From positions 1 to 58,477 of the forward strand of contig JABYQR010000291.1 of NCBI GenBank assembly GCA_022592445.1: a stretch of DNA of 58,477 nucleotides. The letters run 5' to 3'. Below the pieces are notes generated by a model that had not been told where the DNA came from, ran no database searches, and saw nothing but the letters and a program-made list of their open reading frames with translations. The translations under genes and the position numbers were made by a program. This document shows, piece by piece, positions 11,145 to 25,024 of this stretch. How positions within the stretch are numbered: the first letter of the stretch is position 1; each line of letters opens with the position of its first letter. Source of the DNA: Cytidiella melzeri. Lineage: Eukaryota > Basidiomycota > Agaricomycetes > Polyporales > Irpicaceae.

Positions 11145-12660
11145 ATGGCCGATTCGAAGAAATCGAGTTATGGCTCAGCTTTACACAACAAGGTGCCAAC
11201 AGGAGAGGCCTTCTACAAGAAGACGCTGGCACGACTTGAGTCGATCCAAGGGCATCTGAAGACGGCTCCCAGGAGTGGTCGACTGCAGGGCAAGGTATGC
11301 ATCATCACTGGTGTCGGGTCGTTGAAAGGTATTGGGTACGTGCACAGGGCAGAAGCCAACGAACAATTCTGAACTCCTTCATAGGCGTGCAAGTGCAATG
11401 ATTTATGCCCATGAAGGTGAGCACTTCCACGCTGCTTAGCTTCGTTATGCTGATGAAACTCGCCAGGTGCCAAACATCTATACCTGTTGGACTTTGATGG
11501 CAAGAACCTTCCCGAGCTCAAAGCCACGATAGAGTCAAAGTACCCGGACGTAAAAGTGTGTGCTGCGTTGAACTTCTATATGCTGAGTGCTGAAACTGAA
11601 CTTACTCACCGTGCAGGCGACAGTGGTACAAGGGGATGCAGCCGACGAAGAGACTATTTCTGAACTATGCAAACGTGCGTTGCAAGAGGAGGGCAAACTC
11701 GATGTCTTCTTTGCCAACGTATGTTTCGATTCCCGCTCGTGTCTATCCATTGAAACCTCAGACTCTCATTACAGGCTGGTGTGGCGACTGGGGGTCATCT
11801 CGACCAAGTGACTGTAGAGCAGTTCACGAGACTCATGAGAGTAAACGCTTTGTCGTATGTATCCAGTACCTTGCGGGGACTGAAAAGCTGAATCTGAGGT
11901 ACTCCATAGATGCTTCCTTGCGATCAAGTATGCATCACAAGCCATGATGCAGACGAATCCTTCTCGCGGCAAAGATCATATGGGCGGCAGCATCATTCTG
12001 ACAGCGTCAAGTGTGTTCATTCCGTGGTTCACTTCCGAATCACAAAGCTCATAAAGTCCTTTTTTTTAGTTGCCGGTATTCGTTCTGGCGCAGGTTCTAT
12101 AGAATGTAAGCATATTCATGTCTAACGAAACCCGTGGTTTAACGTCATACTCGACATTTGCAGACAGCGCCAGTAAAGCAGCGTAAGTCGGGACCTTCTT
12201 ACTGGGTGCACGCGTCTGATCGATTGCCCATAGGGTCAACAATATGGCTCACACCGCTCCGTACCAGCTTCGAAACACAGATATCCGGGTCAACTCCATT
12301 TGTCCTGGACTGATTGAGACTGGCATGACGGAGGTAACCTTCCAATATGCCGCTTCGAGAGGTACAAGCAACAAAATAGGTCAACTCTGCGCATTGGGAC
12401 GCTATGGCCTGCCCGAAGGTACGTCCCTCCGACATTCAAACTCTAGATAACATGACGCTCAATGAACATGTGCTCTACAGAAATCGCAAGCATGGCGCTG
12501 TTCCTCGCTTCAGGTGAGACGCTTCGTGATGTGTTGTGCAAAGTCACACCTGACCATTCTCTCTCACGCAGATGAATCCAGTTATGTGAATGGGCAGAAC
12601 CTAGCTGTTGACGGTGGTTTGTCAGCTTCACACCCTGTCGCTCCCGGAAAATGGGCGTAA
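11145..12660 (+). CDS. Short-chain dehydrogenase/reductase (SDR) family oxidoreductase
   Basis: NAD(P)-dependent oxidoreductase; the substrate cannot be told from sequence. Eleven exons: 11145-11335, 11385-11416, 11467-11555, 11617-11718, 11775-11854, 11910-12010, 12070-12105, 12164-12182, 12234-12418, 12481-12513, 12572-12660; 318 residues, with every junction phase-consistent. It shows the Rossmann glycine motif as TGVGSLKGIG near residue 55, the NAG motif (FFANAGVATGG), the catalytic YSASK tyrosine and lysine, then SICPGLIETGM and DDESSYVNGQ-like DESSYVNGQN followed by VDGGLSASHP, typical of classical SDRs. Exon 8 is only 19 bases. About 48 residues precede the Rossmann fold with no signal peptide, so it is probably cytosolic. 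No neighbouring pathway genes indicate a role. Confidence 0.9.
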
Positions 12661-15600
12661 GCCATACAAAATCCATCCAGATTGGAGCCCACCGCGGGCT
12701 TTCTTCCTATTCTATTTTCCTGCTGTATCGTAGTCGGCGCCATGTACTTTGCACGAACTTAAAATTACGAAATGCGTAGTAGACATGCCATATTGTCCCG
12801 GGCCCATGTCCTGCACATGTGCTCCCTGCGTTGGCCATTCAATTACGAGAATTAGTTTGCAATGTGATACACACCTGCCACACCCATGATGCAGGAATGC
12901 CATGAGTCGGTCGTTGTAGAGAGGTGCATTACTATACAGAGTGGTCCATTCAATAATATGAAGCACTACAGCAGACGATGAATGGGAGGTCAGTAAAGGG
13001 TGCGGTACTTGCGTTCAATCCTAACAGACGAATTCGAAGGCCCAACAAACGCGTCGTATGGAAAAGCCAAAGTATGTGCTACGTATATCGATTACACAAT
13101 AAATGGCTGGCGCGAACCTTGAGTTTAAAGAAGCGTCCGTAGCATATATCCTTTTCTTCCTCCGCCTGCTGTTCCTTCGACACGAATCTCGAGCACAAGC
13201 TGCAAAAGTACTCGTTCACGCCAGGGTCGGAGATCCAGCCTCGCCGTCACGGTGCCAGCTAAGCGAGCCAGAAAAGGGGGGAGTAACGGGGATTCGCCGT
13301 GTCGTAAGCGAGAGACGCGGCGGTGATCTGGCAGGAACCGTCACAGCTGGCTGTGGGAAGGCAGAACATGGTAAGTCCTGTAGTTCGTCTGAACATACAG
13401 AAGCCCATTCTACCGCCAGGACGGCTCAGAATGCTGGCCACGCCTTTGGCTCACAGCGATCGCCGATTGGCGTCGATATTATAATGCAGCCGTGAAGCGG
13501 GTCTTCGTCTTCGTCTGGCAACTTCAAGATAGAGTTACAACATGAAGACGATCGCCTATATGCGACGGAGGTGTCACCTCTGGGCTCATGATCTGTCGTG
13601 CTTGCTACGAAGTCTTCAACCGCCACTCATTCTGGTGAGTATCACGTTTGTTTTGCATCGTTAAGGAGCTCAGAAAGACCCACCGCATGCATCCGAAAGA
13701 TTGACGGCCTTTCTTTGCGACGAAGCAAGGGCAACGCCGGAACAACCATGGCCGTAAACCTCTTGCTCGACGACCGGATCGTACGAGAGAAAGAGCGCAA
13801 GGTGTAGATCTTGCGTGTATCGTCTACAACTCTTCCATTCTCATGGTATGTGTTCAGCGATTTACATGGCATTATCCAGGCAAAGCGATGGCACATCCCG
13901 CAAGAAGGAAGAGCTGCAGACGAGGCTGCGAGACGTCCAGTTCCGTGGGTTGACATACTGCCTAGGCCAATGGCACCATGCCTTCCGATCCGAGAATCCT
14001 AGCAACGTGTCATAGAAAAAGGACCGTTGCACTACGAACAGAAGGTCAACGCTGCCCCGAAAAAAATGGGGGAGGAAGAGACGTACGGATTTCACGGATA
14101 AGTGTATCACCACGTTCATCGAGGTACATCGCACCGGGAGAATGCTGTTGTTATCTAGGTATCGAACGGGTGGATATGGAGTGGACCATGGAGGGATAGA
14201 GGACCCACCCAAGAGCTGCCTCCTTTGTGATCGAGGGCTATGACTTGAGCTCCTTCACTTTTATACGAGCCCACGGATGAAATTTCGGAGATCGGGGCGA
14301 TTGAAATTTCAGGAGACTCTGGTCGGAGTTGGGCTGGCCGCTCTTGGGTAATATCGTGGTAAGTATCACGTTTGTCCCAGTGGCAGTGTGCTGAGTTGGA
14401 TGACTTACCTTTGGGTCAGGCATCGAACAAGTTAAGTGCAATGAGCATCTCTCATCGAGGGAGCCCCTTTCTTATTGATGTTGACAGCCTTCCTGCCATG
14501 CGCGCGAATTGAGTGAAGCTGCAGACATTTCGACGCCCATTTGTTACCATTGCGGATCTTGGAGGAGTTTGGAACTTCAGCTCCGTTTTGCTTCCGTGAT
14601 CATGCACCGTGGCGGAGTCGAGGAGTGCCCGCGCGCATTGTTGAACAGTACATGCGTAGCCCATATCGCTCACCATCTCCGTAAAACAAGCCCTAGACTG
14701 ATGATTCCTTCTCCTAACACAGATCTCACGGTCAAAGCCAAGGAATGTTTCAGGTCAGCATGGCTAGCGTGTTGCACCACGGGAGTAGGGGGCGGCACTC
14801 GATATCATATTAGCGTGGACGAGTACCCTCAAAATGGCAAGGCCCAGCAGCATTGGATCTATTAGCACCCTTCACTCGCGCCTTCATCTGCCCCATCGCT
14901 ACTTTTCTGCCTCGCGTTTACAGTAGACTGGAATGAGTTCCTTCCGCACATAAACGAGGCAGCGGGAGAGGGTCATCGACGACTGTGACGTCTAGTCCTC
15001 CGAACTCTTGCCGACCTGAGGAGGCATGCACCCTCAGCGAGGTGACTCTACCCCTACTCGGAACGGTATCCATGCTGCGAAATTGATGTATAGCAAGAGC
15101 TCCCGTATCAGCGGACAGCACACACGGTCGCACGCGCTGAGGTAGCAGCGTGAAAGGGGGAACCTTTGGATCTGCATGGCTCTTAAGGTCCGCACCTTGT
15201 TACCGCGCGGAGTTGTAAGCTATGCATGACACTGACCATAGACCCTGAGGGTCTATATAGGCACGCATCGCTCGCTGCTGACATCTGCCGACAACGGTCT
15301 CAAGTTCCAGCTTGACTAGGTCGGTGATGCTTGTGTGTGTTGACACATATACTCTGCAGGATGAACTTTTCAAGCTGGTGAATTATTCGTCTTTGATCTG
15401 CAGCTATCAACACGGGACTCGGGCTGTTCACCTACCGTCCACTCAAAATGAAACGACTGCTTCTATAGTAGTCGAAGATGCCTTCAGACATGTGAGCAGA
15501 CATTGCATCCATTACAGAAGTTCACTTCCGCAACAGAACCCGACTCCTTCCGTGCATCTTGCAGTTTTGTAGATAATGAATGCACAGCCAATGCCAACTA

Positions 15601-17853
15601 TGCCCTGCCAGGATCATCGGCCCAGTATGTGCAGACGGTGTCATCCTCATGGCGTCAATTGCTCGGGCGGTTTTGTTGCAATCACGAAACAACATGGCCC
15701 CTCGCAAATGGTTACCCACTCTTAGATTGCTGTATGGAACAGCAACAAACATCTCCGCTGCAAATGGTCAGATTCCTGATGTCAATTCGAATACGTGAGT
15801 TGTGATGATCTAGTTTAGCTAACTTCTCCCGCCAGCATCGACATTCGTGCTCAAGAACTTCGGCGCGTCTACTCTGTCGAATTTCTAGGGCTTGTGCCAA
15901 TACTTTCAGCCGCCACCTAGCAATACTGGGGTACTTCTTTGACCGTCCATTTGACTGTGCGCCGATGCTGAAGACAGTTCAGGGTCTTCTTTACTGTCAC
16001 TCAATTGTGCGCCAACTTCAGGATGCTGTGCGCTCCTGCGGCTTTGGAGCTCTTCAAGCGACTGCAACCAAGTGTCATATATTTCATCTGCGAGTCTGGT
16101 ACGTTCTTCACGGCTTGCGACTTTCGCTGAGGTTCGATTTGATCCCATTCTGCAAGAGACTACTATGCACGTACCCTAGAACGTGACTGGTTGAGTTAAA
16201 TGAGAAGCTTCCGCTTGTGCTTGCGTTGCCGCAGGTAAGTGCATGTTGTACGCCTGCGCCCTGCGCTTCCAATATGAATGATTGACTGTGACGCATTAAT
16301 CTTTACATACCGTGACGCAGCACGGCCAAGATTTCCACCGGGCGCCCTGAAGCCCCTACTACAATGGCCCGCAGACGGACGGTGGATACACCCCTCCTGC
16401 GTCTTGACACTCGGAAACAGCCTCGTAAGAAACAAATGCCTTCGGCTCTACGTGCGTGGTTTCGCGCAGTTCATGTTAATATCAATATACTTCAGGAAAC
16501 TTGCCGAAATGCTTTCGCGCGTGGTCTTATCTCGATGACCTCAGCTTTGCCATTGTTGATGCAACCCGAGCTCGCGAGGTTTCATACAACGAGGCAACCT
16601 TCGCGAAGAAACATGCACTTATGATGTACCGTCCCGGTACTTCTACGAAGTGATAACTACTCCTGATGGTCTGCACATTATCAAGGTACCGGGGCGTCGT
16701 AGTGGAATGGTGGTCGTTAATAATGATAGGTATCTGGTCACTGAAAGCACTAGCCTACGAGGCGAGGCGTACCGCACCATTACTTGCTGATGGTTCTCCA
16801 CCTCAGGACGGGGCCGCGAGAAACGCTGAGATTCATAGAGAATAATTGCAAATAACCCCCTCATATAATACAAGTCCAAGGACAAATCCCACATCCAGAT
16901 AAGCTTTGACTCTGTACCGTAGCTCTGGGGACAAGACGTTGGTGGGTCCGATAAACATGTTTGAAAGCGAACTTCAGCTGCGAGGCTGGCGCCTCCATTC
17001 CTACGGGCAAACCAATCGCATGGCACACCACCTGTCACCGCTGGAGGACCACACATTTTCCAACCCAAAACCCTGCACGCGGTCGGCTCGTCGAACAAAG
17101 AAGCATCTGTCATCGATGCTCTGGCAATAATACTATATGCCGTGATAGTACCATGGTATATCGATTAAGAAAAACATGCGGTAAGCAAGGCTCAGGTGGT
17201 GTTTGCACGGTTGCTGTTAACTAACCACTCGCGCCTCTACCTACCCCTTTTCACCCACAGCTTTACTCCTGCTTGGTCAGGTGTGGACGATTAGTCACAG
17301 AAAATGCACACGTTGTATGAGATCATGACTCAAGCTTTAACCACGCACGAGCTGGTGGCGGGTTCTTGACTGTCAATGGGCTCGGGGGTCGTGGCTCGGA
17401 GGGTCTTGCTGTATGTACCTCTCTGTAAGTAGGACATGGCAGTATAAACTCGCGCACATTGGACGTGAGGATATCCCTGAATCCCATCGTCACCAAGCAA
17501 GACTCGTTGCTGCAAATTTATATGGGTGCTGTTCAGCTTCACGTCCATGAGCACAAGCTAATGACAACTTGGCTCGGTCGTAGTGGGAGCCGCCACCAAG
17601 CTGTTGGCAGTCCTGCTTGCCTGGAAGCACGGGCTTAGCTACAAAGTTGTTTTGTCAAAGTGCGGATCGACCAGTAAAAGGTTGATATATGCGCGTACGC
17701 CGATTGATGTGAGATTGGCCAATTCAGCACACGACTGTTCAGATTTATGGTCACATATCTTGTTGCAGGTACTTGCATATAAATTCCATTCATCATTAGT
17801 ATTGAAATCGTTACAGCCTCCTTTTGTTGCAAGATCATTCAGCCAGCAATTCG
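12661..17853. other. 5.2 kb gene-poor interval with short, interrupted open frames
   Basis: No gene could be assembled. Several short stretches look protein-like but end quickly and change frame, for example about 15600-15800 (+), 16520-16630 (+) and a 156-codon minus frame at 16643-17113. None carries a motif I recognise. The composition would fit old, decayed coding or transposon sequence, but no terminal repeats were found. An inverted repeat overlapping a TATA-like sequence at 15238-15256 is listed separately. Confidence 0.4.
15238..15256 (+). promoter_or_regulatory. 19-bp inverted repeat overlapping a TATA-like box
   Basis: ATAGACCCT and AGGGTCTAT are perfect reverse complements around a single G, and the right arm runs into TCTATATAGG, a TATA-like sequence on the plus strand. 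This has the look of a core promoter with an overlapping operator-like site, yet no gene is recognised downstream. Confidence 0.3.
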
Positions 17854-19124
<1,271 letters not shown>

Positions 19125-19812
19125 AGCGACCTGTCCGGGATGGTGGTGGTGGCTAGGGGAAGACGGAAGCTGCAGGAATGCGGACGGAAAGCAGGATGTC
19201 GGGCGAAAACTTGCTTGCTCGATGTTTTTGTTTTGCGTACTGGTATTTATACGTTTAGCAGCGTCAGTTGCCCGGCTTTAAGTGGTGAGAGCTCGGCTAG
19301 AGCAGGGTATACGTTGAGTGGGAGGCCGGGCAAGCGTTTGCCTCCTGAGTATCATGCAAGTTATCAGCATACCACGTTCCGCGTGAGTCGCATTCACAAC
19401 CTTTGTGAGAAATATTGTCGCAAATACAAATGTAATAAACCCTTCGGAACAAAGCCTGTGGTCGTCGGCGTGGGACTGCGAGTTGTCTCATACTGAGTGA
19501 GCAATGACTTTATCGCTGCTGCTGTCGTGGAATCACAAGCACACCCGTTGAGTTTTCGACTACCTTGCAACCTGCACAGAATGAGCAGACAATAATAATG
19601 GAAACGTTATGGCCACTGCCACTGCGCCAGCGTCTACCAGCTAATCTAGAGAAAATCTTGAGCGCCTGATTGAAAGAGTTGAGCAAGCCTTGTCCGAGTC
19701 AAACCACTTCACTCAAAGACCATCTACACGAACGACTCATCCTCGTCTAGAGAGGCTACGAGCTACTCTGATAAGTACTTGACCGTGGTTTATCTGCTAC
19801 CTATCTCTCACC
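19125..19812. other. Divergent promoter region between HEM2 and ILS1
   Basis: 688 bases between two start codons pointing away from each other. It must hold both promoters. A frame on + at 19140-19496 has no ATG-supported product or family signal, so I treat the whole stretch as non-coding. Confidence 0.5.
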
Positions 19813-22800
19813 ATGCCGTTCCCGCCTCACGATCGTAAGTAATCTCATTCTCACCAAGTTAAACGCGAATTGCTCGTCTGACTAAATCGCATATACAAGT
19901 CACGACATCATTCAATTTTGCCAAGGAAGAGGAAAGGGTGATACAATACTGGAGAGAAATTGACGCATTCCAAACCAGTTTGAAGCTCTCGGAAGGACGC
20001 CCCGAGTTCACTTTCTATGACGGTCCGCCCTTCGCAACTGGATTGCCACACTACGGGCATTTACTTACTGGAACCATCAAGGTGCGCACACTATTCTCCT
20101 CGCTTGAAGCATTAAAGCTAACGCGTAGGACACAGGACATCGTTACACGGCATGCACATGTCAGCGGGTACCATGTCTCGCGGCGATTCGGTTGGGATAC
20201 GCATGGCCTACCTGTTGAGCACGAAATCGACAAGAAACTCGGCATCACTGGACGGGACGACGTGATGAAGATGGGAATCGACAAGTACAACGCAGAGTGC
20301 CGTGCGATTGTCATGCGCTATGCCTCTGAGTGGCGATCGACCGTCGAACGCATGGGTCGCTGGATCGACTTCGATAACGACTACAAAACTCTGAATATCT
20401 CATTCATGGAGAGTGTATGGTGGGCTTTCAGCGAGCTCTTCAAGAAGGGACTGGTTTATCGTGGGCAGAGGGTCATGCCCTACTCTACCGGGTGCCTGAC
20501 GCCGTTATCAAACTTTGAGGCAGGGCAAAACTACAAAGATGTCAACGATCCGGCAGGTGAGCTTCAGGTTCCAAAAAATCTTGCAGCTGACTTAGAGCTT
20601 GAGTAGTGACTGTTGCATTCCCCCTCGTGGATGACCCAAAGACGTCTCTCCTTGCATGGACGACAACCCCATGGACTCTTCCCTCCAATCTCGCTCTTTG
20701 CGTCCACCCCGATTTTTCATATGTCAAGATTCACGATGAACAACATGACCAGAATTTTATCATACACGAAGGACTTCTTCGTACCCTCTACAAGGACCCC
20801 AAAAAAGCCAAATTCAAGAAACTAGGCACATTCAAGGGCTCCGATATGAAGGGCTGGAGATATGTCCCGCTCTTTGAGTACTTCACGGAACAAGTATGTT
20901 GCGTTCAAAGGAGCCAACCATTTGCAGAGGCTGATACCCTTCATACAGTACGAGGACAGAGCTTTCCGCGTCGTTAACGATACATACGTCACCGCAGAGG
21001 ACGGAACTGGCATCGTGCACCAAGCACCCGCGTTCGGCGAGGACGATCATCGGGTCTCTCTCGCGAATGGAATTTTACGTGCGGACGAGATGCCGCCTTG
21101 TCCAATTGATGATGCGGGCTGCTTCACAAACGAGGTCTCTGACTTTGTTGGTCAGCATGTTAAGGTCCGTCTCCGATACTTGCTGCTGATCAGACTTGAA
21201 CGGTCCTACAGGCTGCAGACAAAGAAATTCAGAAGGTACTCAAGTCCAAAGGGCGGCTGATTGTTCAGTCTACCATCAATCACTCGTACCCCTTCTGCTG
21301 GCGGTAAGTACCGGTTTGTTCACCAAAAAGACACAATTCAGCTTCATGCGAAATTTCCAGATCCGGAACCCCCCTCATCTACCGTGCCATTCCTTCGTGG
21401 TTCGTACAAGTGTCCCCTGTAGTTGATCAACTCGTGGCCAATAACAAGGAAACACGATGGTTAGTACCCACTTCAGTTTTACAGCTCAGCTAGACTGACC
21501 AAAACTCTGGCACAGGGTGCCACAAAACATTGGAGACAATAGGTTCGGTAATTGGCTCGCAAACGCTCGTGATTGGAACATTTCACGAAACCGCTATTGG
21601 GGGACACCGATTCCGCTCTGGGCGAGCGACGACTACGAGGAGATTGTATGCGTCGGCTCTGTTGAAGAGCTTGAGCGACTATCAGGCGTGAAGGGCATTA
21701 CAGATCTGCATCGCGACAAAATTGACCACATCACGATCCCGTCAAAGGAGGGTAAGGGGGATCTCAAGCGTATCGAAGAGGTATTTGATTGTTGGTTTGA
21801 GTCCGGAAGGTGAGTTAATCTCGCGGCTATACGCGCCCCTAGCTGAGATTGTGATTTAGTATGCCGTACGCACAGCAGCATTACCCATTTGAGAAGAAGG
21901 AGGTATTCGAGCGCGATCTATTCCCGGCTGACTTTATCTGTGAGGGTATCGATCAGACGCGAGGTGAGTTACAGCTCTCGAACCGAGAAATCAGAAATAC
22001 TGATTTTATTGCGCTCCAGGATGGTTCTACACACTTCTCGTGCTCTCAACGCACCTATTTGGGAAAGCTCCGTGGAAGAACGTCATCGTCAATGGACTCG
22101 TGCTTGCCGCGTAGGTCACTGTTTTTAGTTTCGTTGATTGTGCTCATTCCCTATCAAGTGACGGAAAGAAGATGAGCAAGAGTTTGAAGAACTACCCTGA
22201 TCCAAACGTTATCATTGACCTATATGGTGCTGATGCGACTAGGTATCTGTTTCAGTGCACCTGCCACAGTATATACGACTTCTGAGACAGCATATCAAGG
22301 ATGTTCCTCGTCAACTCACCCATCGTCCGTGGTGATAACCTTCGGTTCCGTGAAGAAGGAGTCCGAGAAGTTGTGTCGCGAGTCCTACTACCCTGGCTTA
22401 ATTCTTTCCGCTTCTTCCTTGGTCAAGTTGCTCTGCACAGAAAAACAGACTTGGTCGACTTCAAGTATAATCCTCACGCACCTGTATCAAACAACGTAAT
22501 GGACCGATGGATCCTCGCGCGGTGCCAGTCGCTTATAAAGCTCGTCAGAGAGGAGATGGCTGCTTACAGGCTATACACCATCATTCCGCGGCTACTCGAC
22601 CTCATTGACGAGCTGACGAATTGGTACATTCGCTTCAACCGTCGACGACTCAAGGGCGAGGATGGTAAGGAAGACACCGTGGCAGCTCTCAATACCCTGT
22701 TTGAGACACTATTTACGCTCTGTCGCACTATGGTACGTTGTCTTGTTTATACGGTTTTTACCGGCAAGTTCATTGTTGTACAGTCTTCCTACACACCCTT

Positions 22801-23753
22801 CGTCACCGAGAACCTCTACCAATCCCTCCGGCCATTCATCCCCGAAGATCCCAACGCTGGTGACACCAGGTCCATCCACTTCCTTTTGTTCCCTGATGTG
22901 AAGGAGGAATACTTCGACGTCGTCATCGAGCGACAGGTGAAACGTATGCAGACCGTCATCGAGCTTACGCGTGTTCTGCGTGAGAGGCATAACTTATCGC
23001 TCAAGGCAAGTCTTGTTGCCATGTTAGGTGATTTTCGTTTATTGATGGCGTGCTACGTAGACACCACTTCGTGAGCTCCTTGTTTTCCACCCGAATGCCG
23101 AGTGGTTGGAAGATGCCAAGTCTCTGCAACGTTACATTCAATCCGAGCTGAACGTGCGAGATATCATTTTCACCTCCGACGAGTCAGCCTCCGGTGTACG
23201 GTACAGAGCCGTCGCAGACTGGGCGGTACTTGGAAGGAAACTTCGCAAAGACCTTAGTCGGGTAAAGAATGCATTGCCGAAGGTCACCAGCGAGGAGGTC
23301 AAAGGATATGTTCAGACTGGTCAGCTTACTGTGGACGGAATCGAGCTTGTTGAAGGGGATCTAACCGTCCAGCGCTACATCGAGCTTCCGACGACTAGAG
23401 AGGCACAATATGCGACGCACACGGACAATGATGTTGTCGTCCGTCTCGACATCCTCGTGCATCCAGAGCTCCAGGGAGAATGGATGTCGCGAGAGCTTAT
23501 CAACAGGGTGCAAAAGCTTCGCAAAGCTGCTGGACTGCAAGCTACCGACGACATTGACATCTTCTACAAGTTTGAGGAAGGTGCGGGTGCTGAGCTGCTC
23601 GACGCGCTCAAGGATCACGGAGAGACGATCCAGAAGACGGTTCGAGGGTTGCCGAAAGATATCAGTCACATGAAGCCGGGTCAGAAAGTTCTTATTGACC
23701 AGGAGCAAGAGGTTGTTGACGTGAAGTTCATGCTTACATTGGCACAGTTATGA
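19813..23753 (+). CDS. ILS1: Cytoplasmic isoleucyl-tRNA synthetase
   Basis: Charges tRNA-Ile and edits valine in a separate domain. Fourteen exons: 19813-19834, 19900-20081, 20136-20556, 20607-20893, 20949-21164, 21212-21303, 21361-21459, 21516-21809, 21860-21963, 22020-22110, 22159-22242, 22300-22732, 22784-23005, 23061-23753; 1079 residues (yeast Ils1 is 1072). The class I HIGH motif is HYGH in [13 protein letters not shown] near residue 50, and the KMSKS loop is intact near residue 607. The editing domain shows [12 protein letters not shown] and [36 protein letters not shown] and [13 protein letters not shown] mark the catalytic core. No mitochondrial presequence is present. Intron 13 (23006-23060) is GC-AG with donor GCAAGT; no GT donor keeps the frame across the conserved LSLK-TPLRELL junction. 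Its stop is 80 bases from the SNU23 stop. Confidence 0.97.
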
Positions 23754-23833
23754 AGATAACTCAATTCGGCGGAAAACCAAATGTATTAGAGTTAGTGTAG
23801 CATATAGGATACAGGTCAATTTAGCGTGCTTGA

Positions 23834-24627
23834 TCATTTCTTGGACGTGCCAAATCCACTGAAGCCCATCATCTGCATCATGTTATTGTCGTCTTGCACC
23901 ATTGCTGTGTCTTTGGCAAGCTCGATGAGCACTTTCTCCTTCTGCGCCTTCCTTTGCGCCTTCTTTTCGGCGCGAAGGGCTTGTTCTTTCTCTCGAACCT
24001 CTGCCAGCCGCTGCTCGAAATCGAAAGATTTGGCATTGGATGCTTCCTTGGTCTTTTCGCGTAAATATGCTATCCGTGCTCGCACTTGTTCGACTGTTGA
24101 ACGTTCTATTCGCGTGGTCTGTCCAAGAGCTCGTAGATCTAGGGACAGAGTCAACGCATGAAAGTGAGCACGTCGAAAGAGTCAACCTACGTGCTCGACC
24201 GTTGATGTGGTCGAGGTAGCCTGTGCTATCCTTGTAAGTGCGGTTGCAAGTCTCGCAGTAGAAACCGGGCACTCCTGGCCCTCGTCCGCTGCTGTTCTGC
24301 ACCACCATCGTCTTGCCGAGGTTCTTGTCGAGTTCCAGAGAGCCTTCTCTGCGTTTCATGAGTTCGGTGGGCTTTGGAAGGTCCTCTTTGCGGCCCTTCC
24401 TAGGTTTCTTTCCTAAGCTATGTCTGTCAATTCAACGCTGCAGCCCGTCTTCGTCTAGAATGGCATGTTTTCGCACCTTGCTTCAAGCGTTCCTCATTCT
24501 CCTGCATACGCTCCCTCTCCTCCTGATCCTTCTTCTTTGCTTTCTCTGCATATTCTTCCTTGTCCCACTTCTTTCGAAAGTCTGTGTCTGAGGCCTTCGT
24601 GCCATACGCACCACCGGTTGCAGACAT
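23834..24627 (-). CDS. SNU23: Snu23/ZMAT2-type zinc finger protein of the U4/U6.U5 tri-snRNP
   Basis: Spliceosomal matrin-type C2H2 zinc finger protein that works during B-complex formation near the 5' splice site. Exons in minus order: 24477-24627, 24191-24412, 23834-24138; 225 residues, close to human ZMAT2 (199) and yeast Snu23 (194). Key marks are TDFRKKWDKEEY near the N-terminus, the zinc finger FYCETCNRTYKDSTGYLDH with HINGRAH, the following RIERSTVEQV helix, a coiled-coil rich in Glu and Lys, and the family C-terminus MGFSGFGTSKK. The start chosen is the ATG at 24627 (MSATGG), just before the conserved FRKKWD block. An ATG further upstream in the same frame would add about 44 residues not found in the family. 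It converges tightly with ILS1 and diverges from CPA1. Confidence 0.95.
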
Positions 24628-24816
24628 GATGGTGGACAGTGGCGAGGTAGTGACTGGTTTGTTATAGACGCGCGCTGTTAGGTACTCTTGCGTGGGAAAG
24701 GTTGCTTTCCATAACGGGAAGGTGTCTTCGGCGGAGATCAATTCCAAATTTTTTGACACGACTCATGAGCTCGCTCTGTTAGCTCACCTTTACTCACAAC
24801 CACATCCTTCCCCGGC

Positions 24817-24825
24817 TACATAAAG
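24817..24825 (+). promoter_or_regulatory. TATA-like box of CPA1
   Basis: TACATAAAG lies about 50 bases upstream of the leader-peptide ATG at 24871, a reasonable distance for a transcription start that includes the upstream ORF. Assigned from position and sequence only. Confidence 0.35.
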
Positions 24826-24870
24826 CCCTTTGGCGTAGCCTCCTGCACTCTTGAGCGACCCCGCTCGTAC

Positions 24871-24998
24871 ATGATTTTCACTCAGAACACTCGCGACGAG
24901 TAAGTCGTATATCTAACATGCTCATCATCTTAATACTCATCAGAGTCGAATCCTATAGCTACCTCAGTGACCTTGTTTTCTCACTTCTCAGTCATTAA
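24871..24998 (+). CDS. Upstream ORF resembling the arginine attenuator peptide, interrupted by an intron
   Basis: A small ORF in the CPA1 leader with exons 24871-24899 and 24944-24998, giving a 27-residue peptide: MIFTQNTRDE then VESYSYLSDL then VFSLLSH. The intron has canonical ends (GTAAGT...CAG, 44 bases). The core SYLSDL matches the YLSD core of the ascomycete arginine attenuator peptide (AAP), which stalls ribosomes when arginine is high and lowers CPA1/arg-2 translation. The peptide ends 26 bases before the CPA1 ATG, as in other fungi. The tryptophan that follows the YLSDHLW core in ascomycetes is not present; a phenylalanine sits there instead. Unspliced RNA would give only a 10-codon ORF, because TAA is created at the donor (GAG-TAA). 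Function is inferred from position and the core motif. Confidence 0.75.
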
Positions 24999-25024
24999 AA
25001 ACTCCCTCAGCTATCTCAAGCATT

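Noticed and set aside
11145..12660. SDR gene as part of a secondary-metabolite cluster
   Set aside because: No synthase, P450, transporter or regulator is nearby; the neighbours are housekeeping genes or gene-poor sequence.
16643..17113. 156-codon minus-strand frame (CGPPAVTGGVPCDWFARR region)
   Set aside because: Looks faintly protein-like, but I found no splice partners, no motif and no start context, so I do not call a gene.
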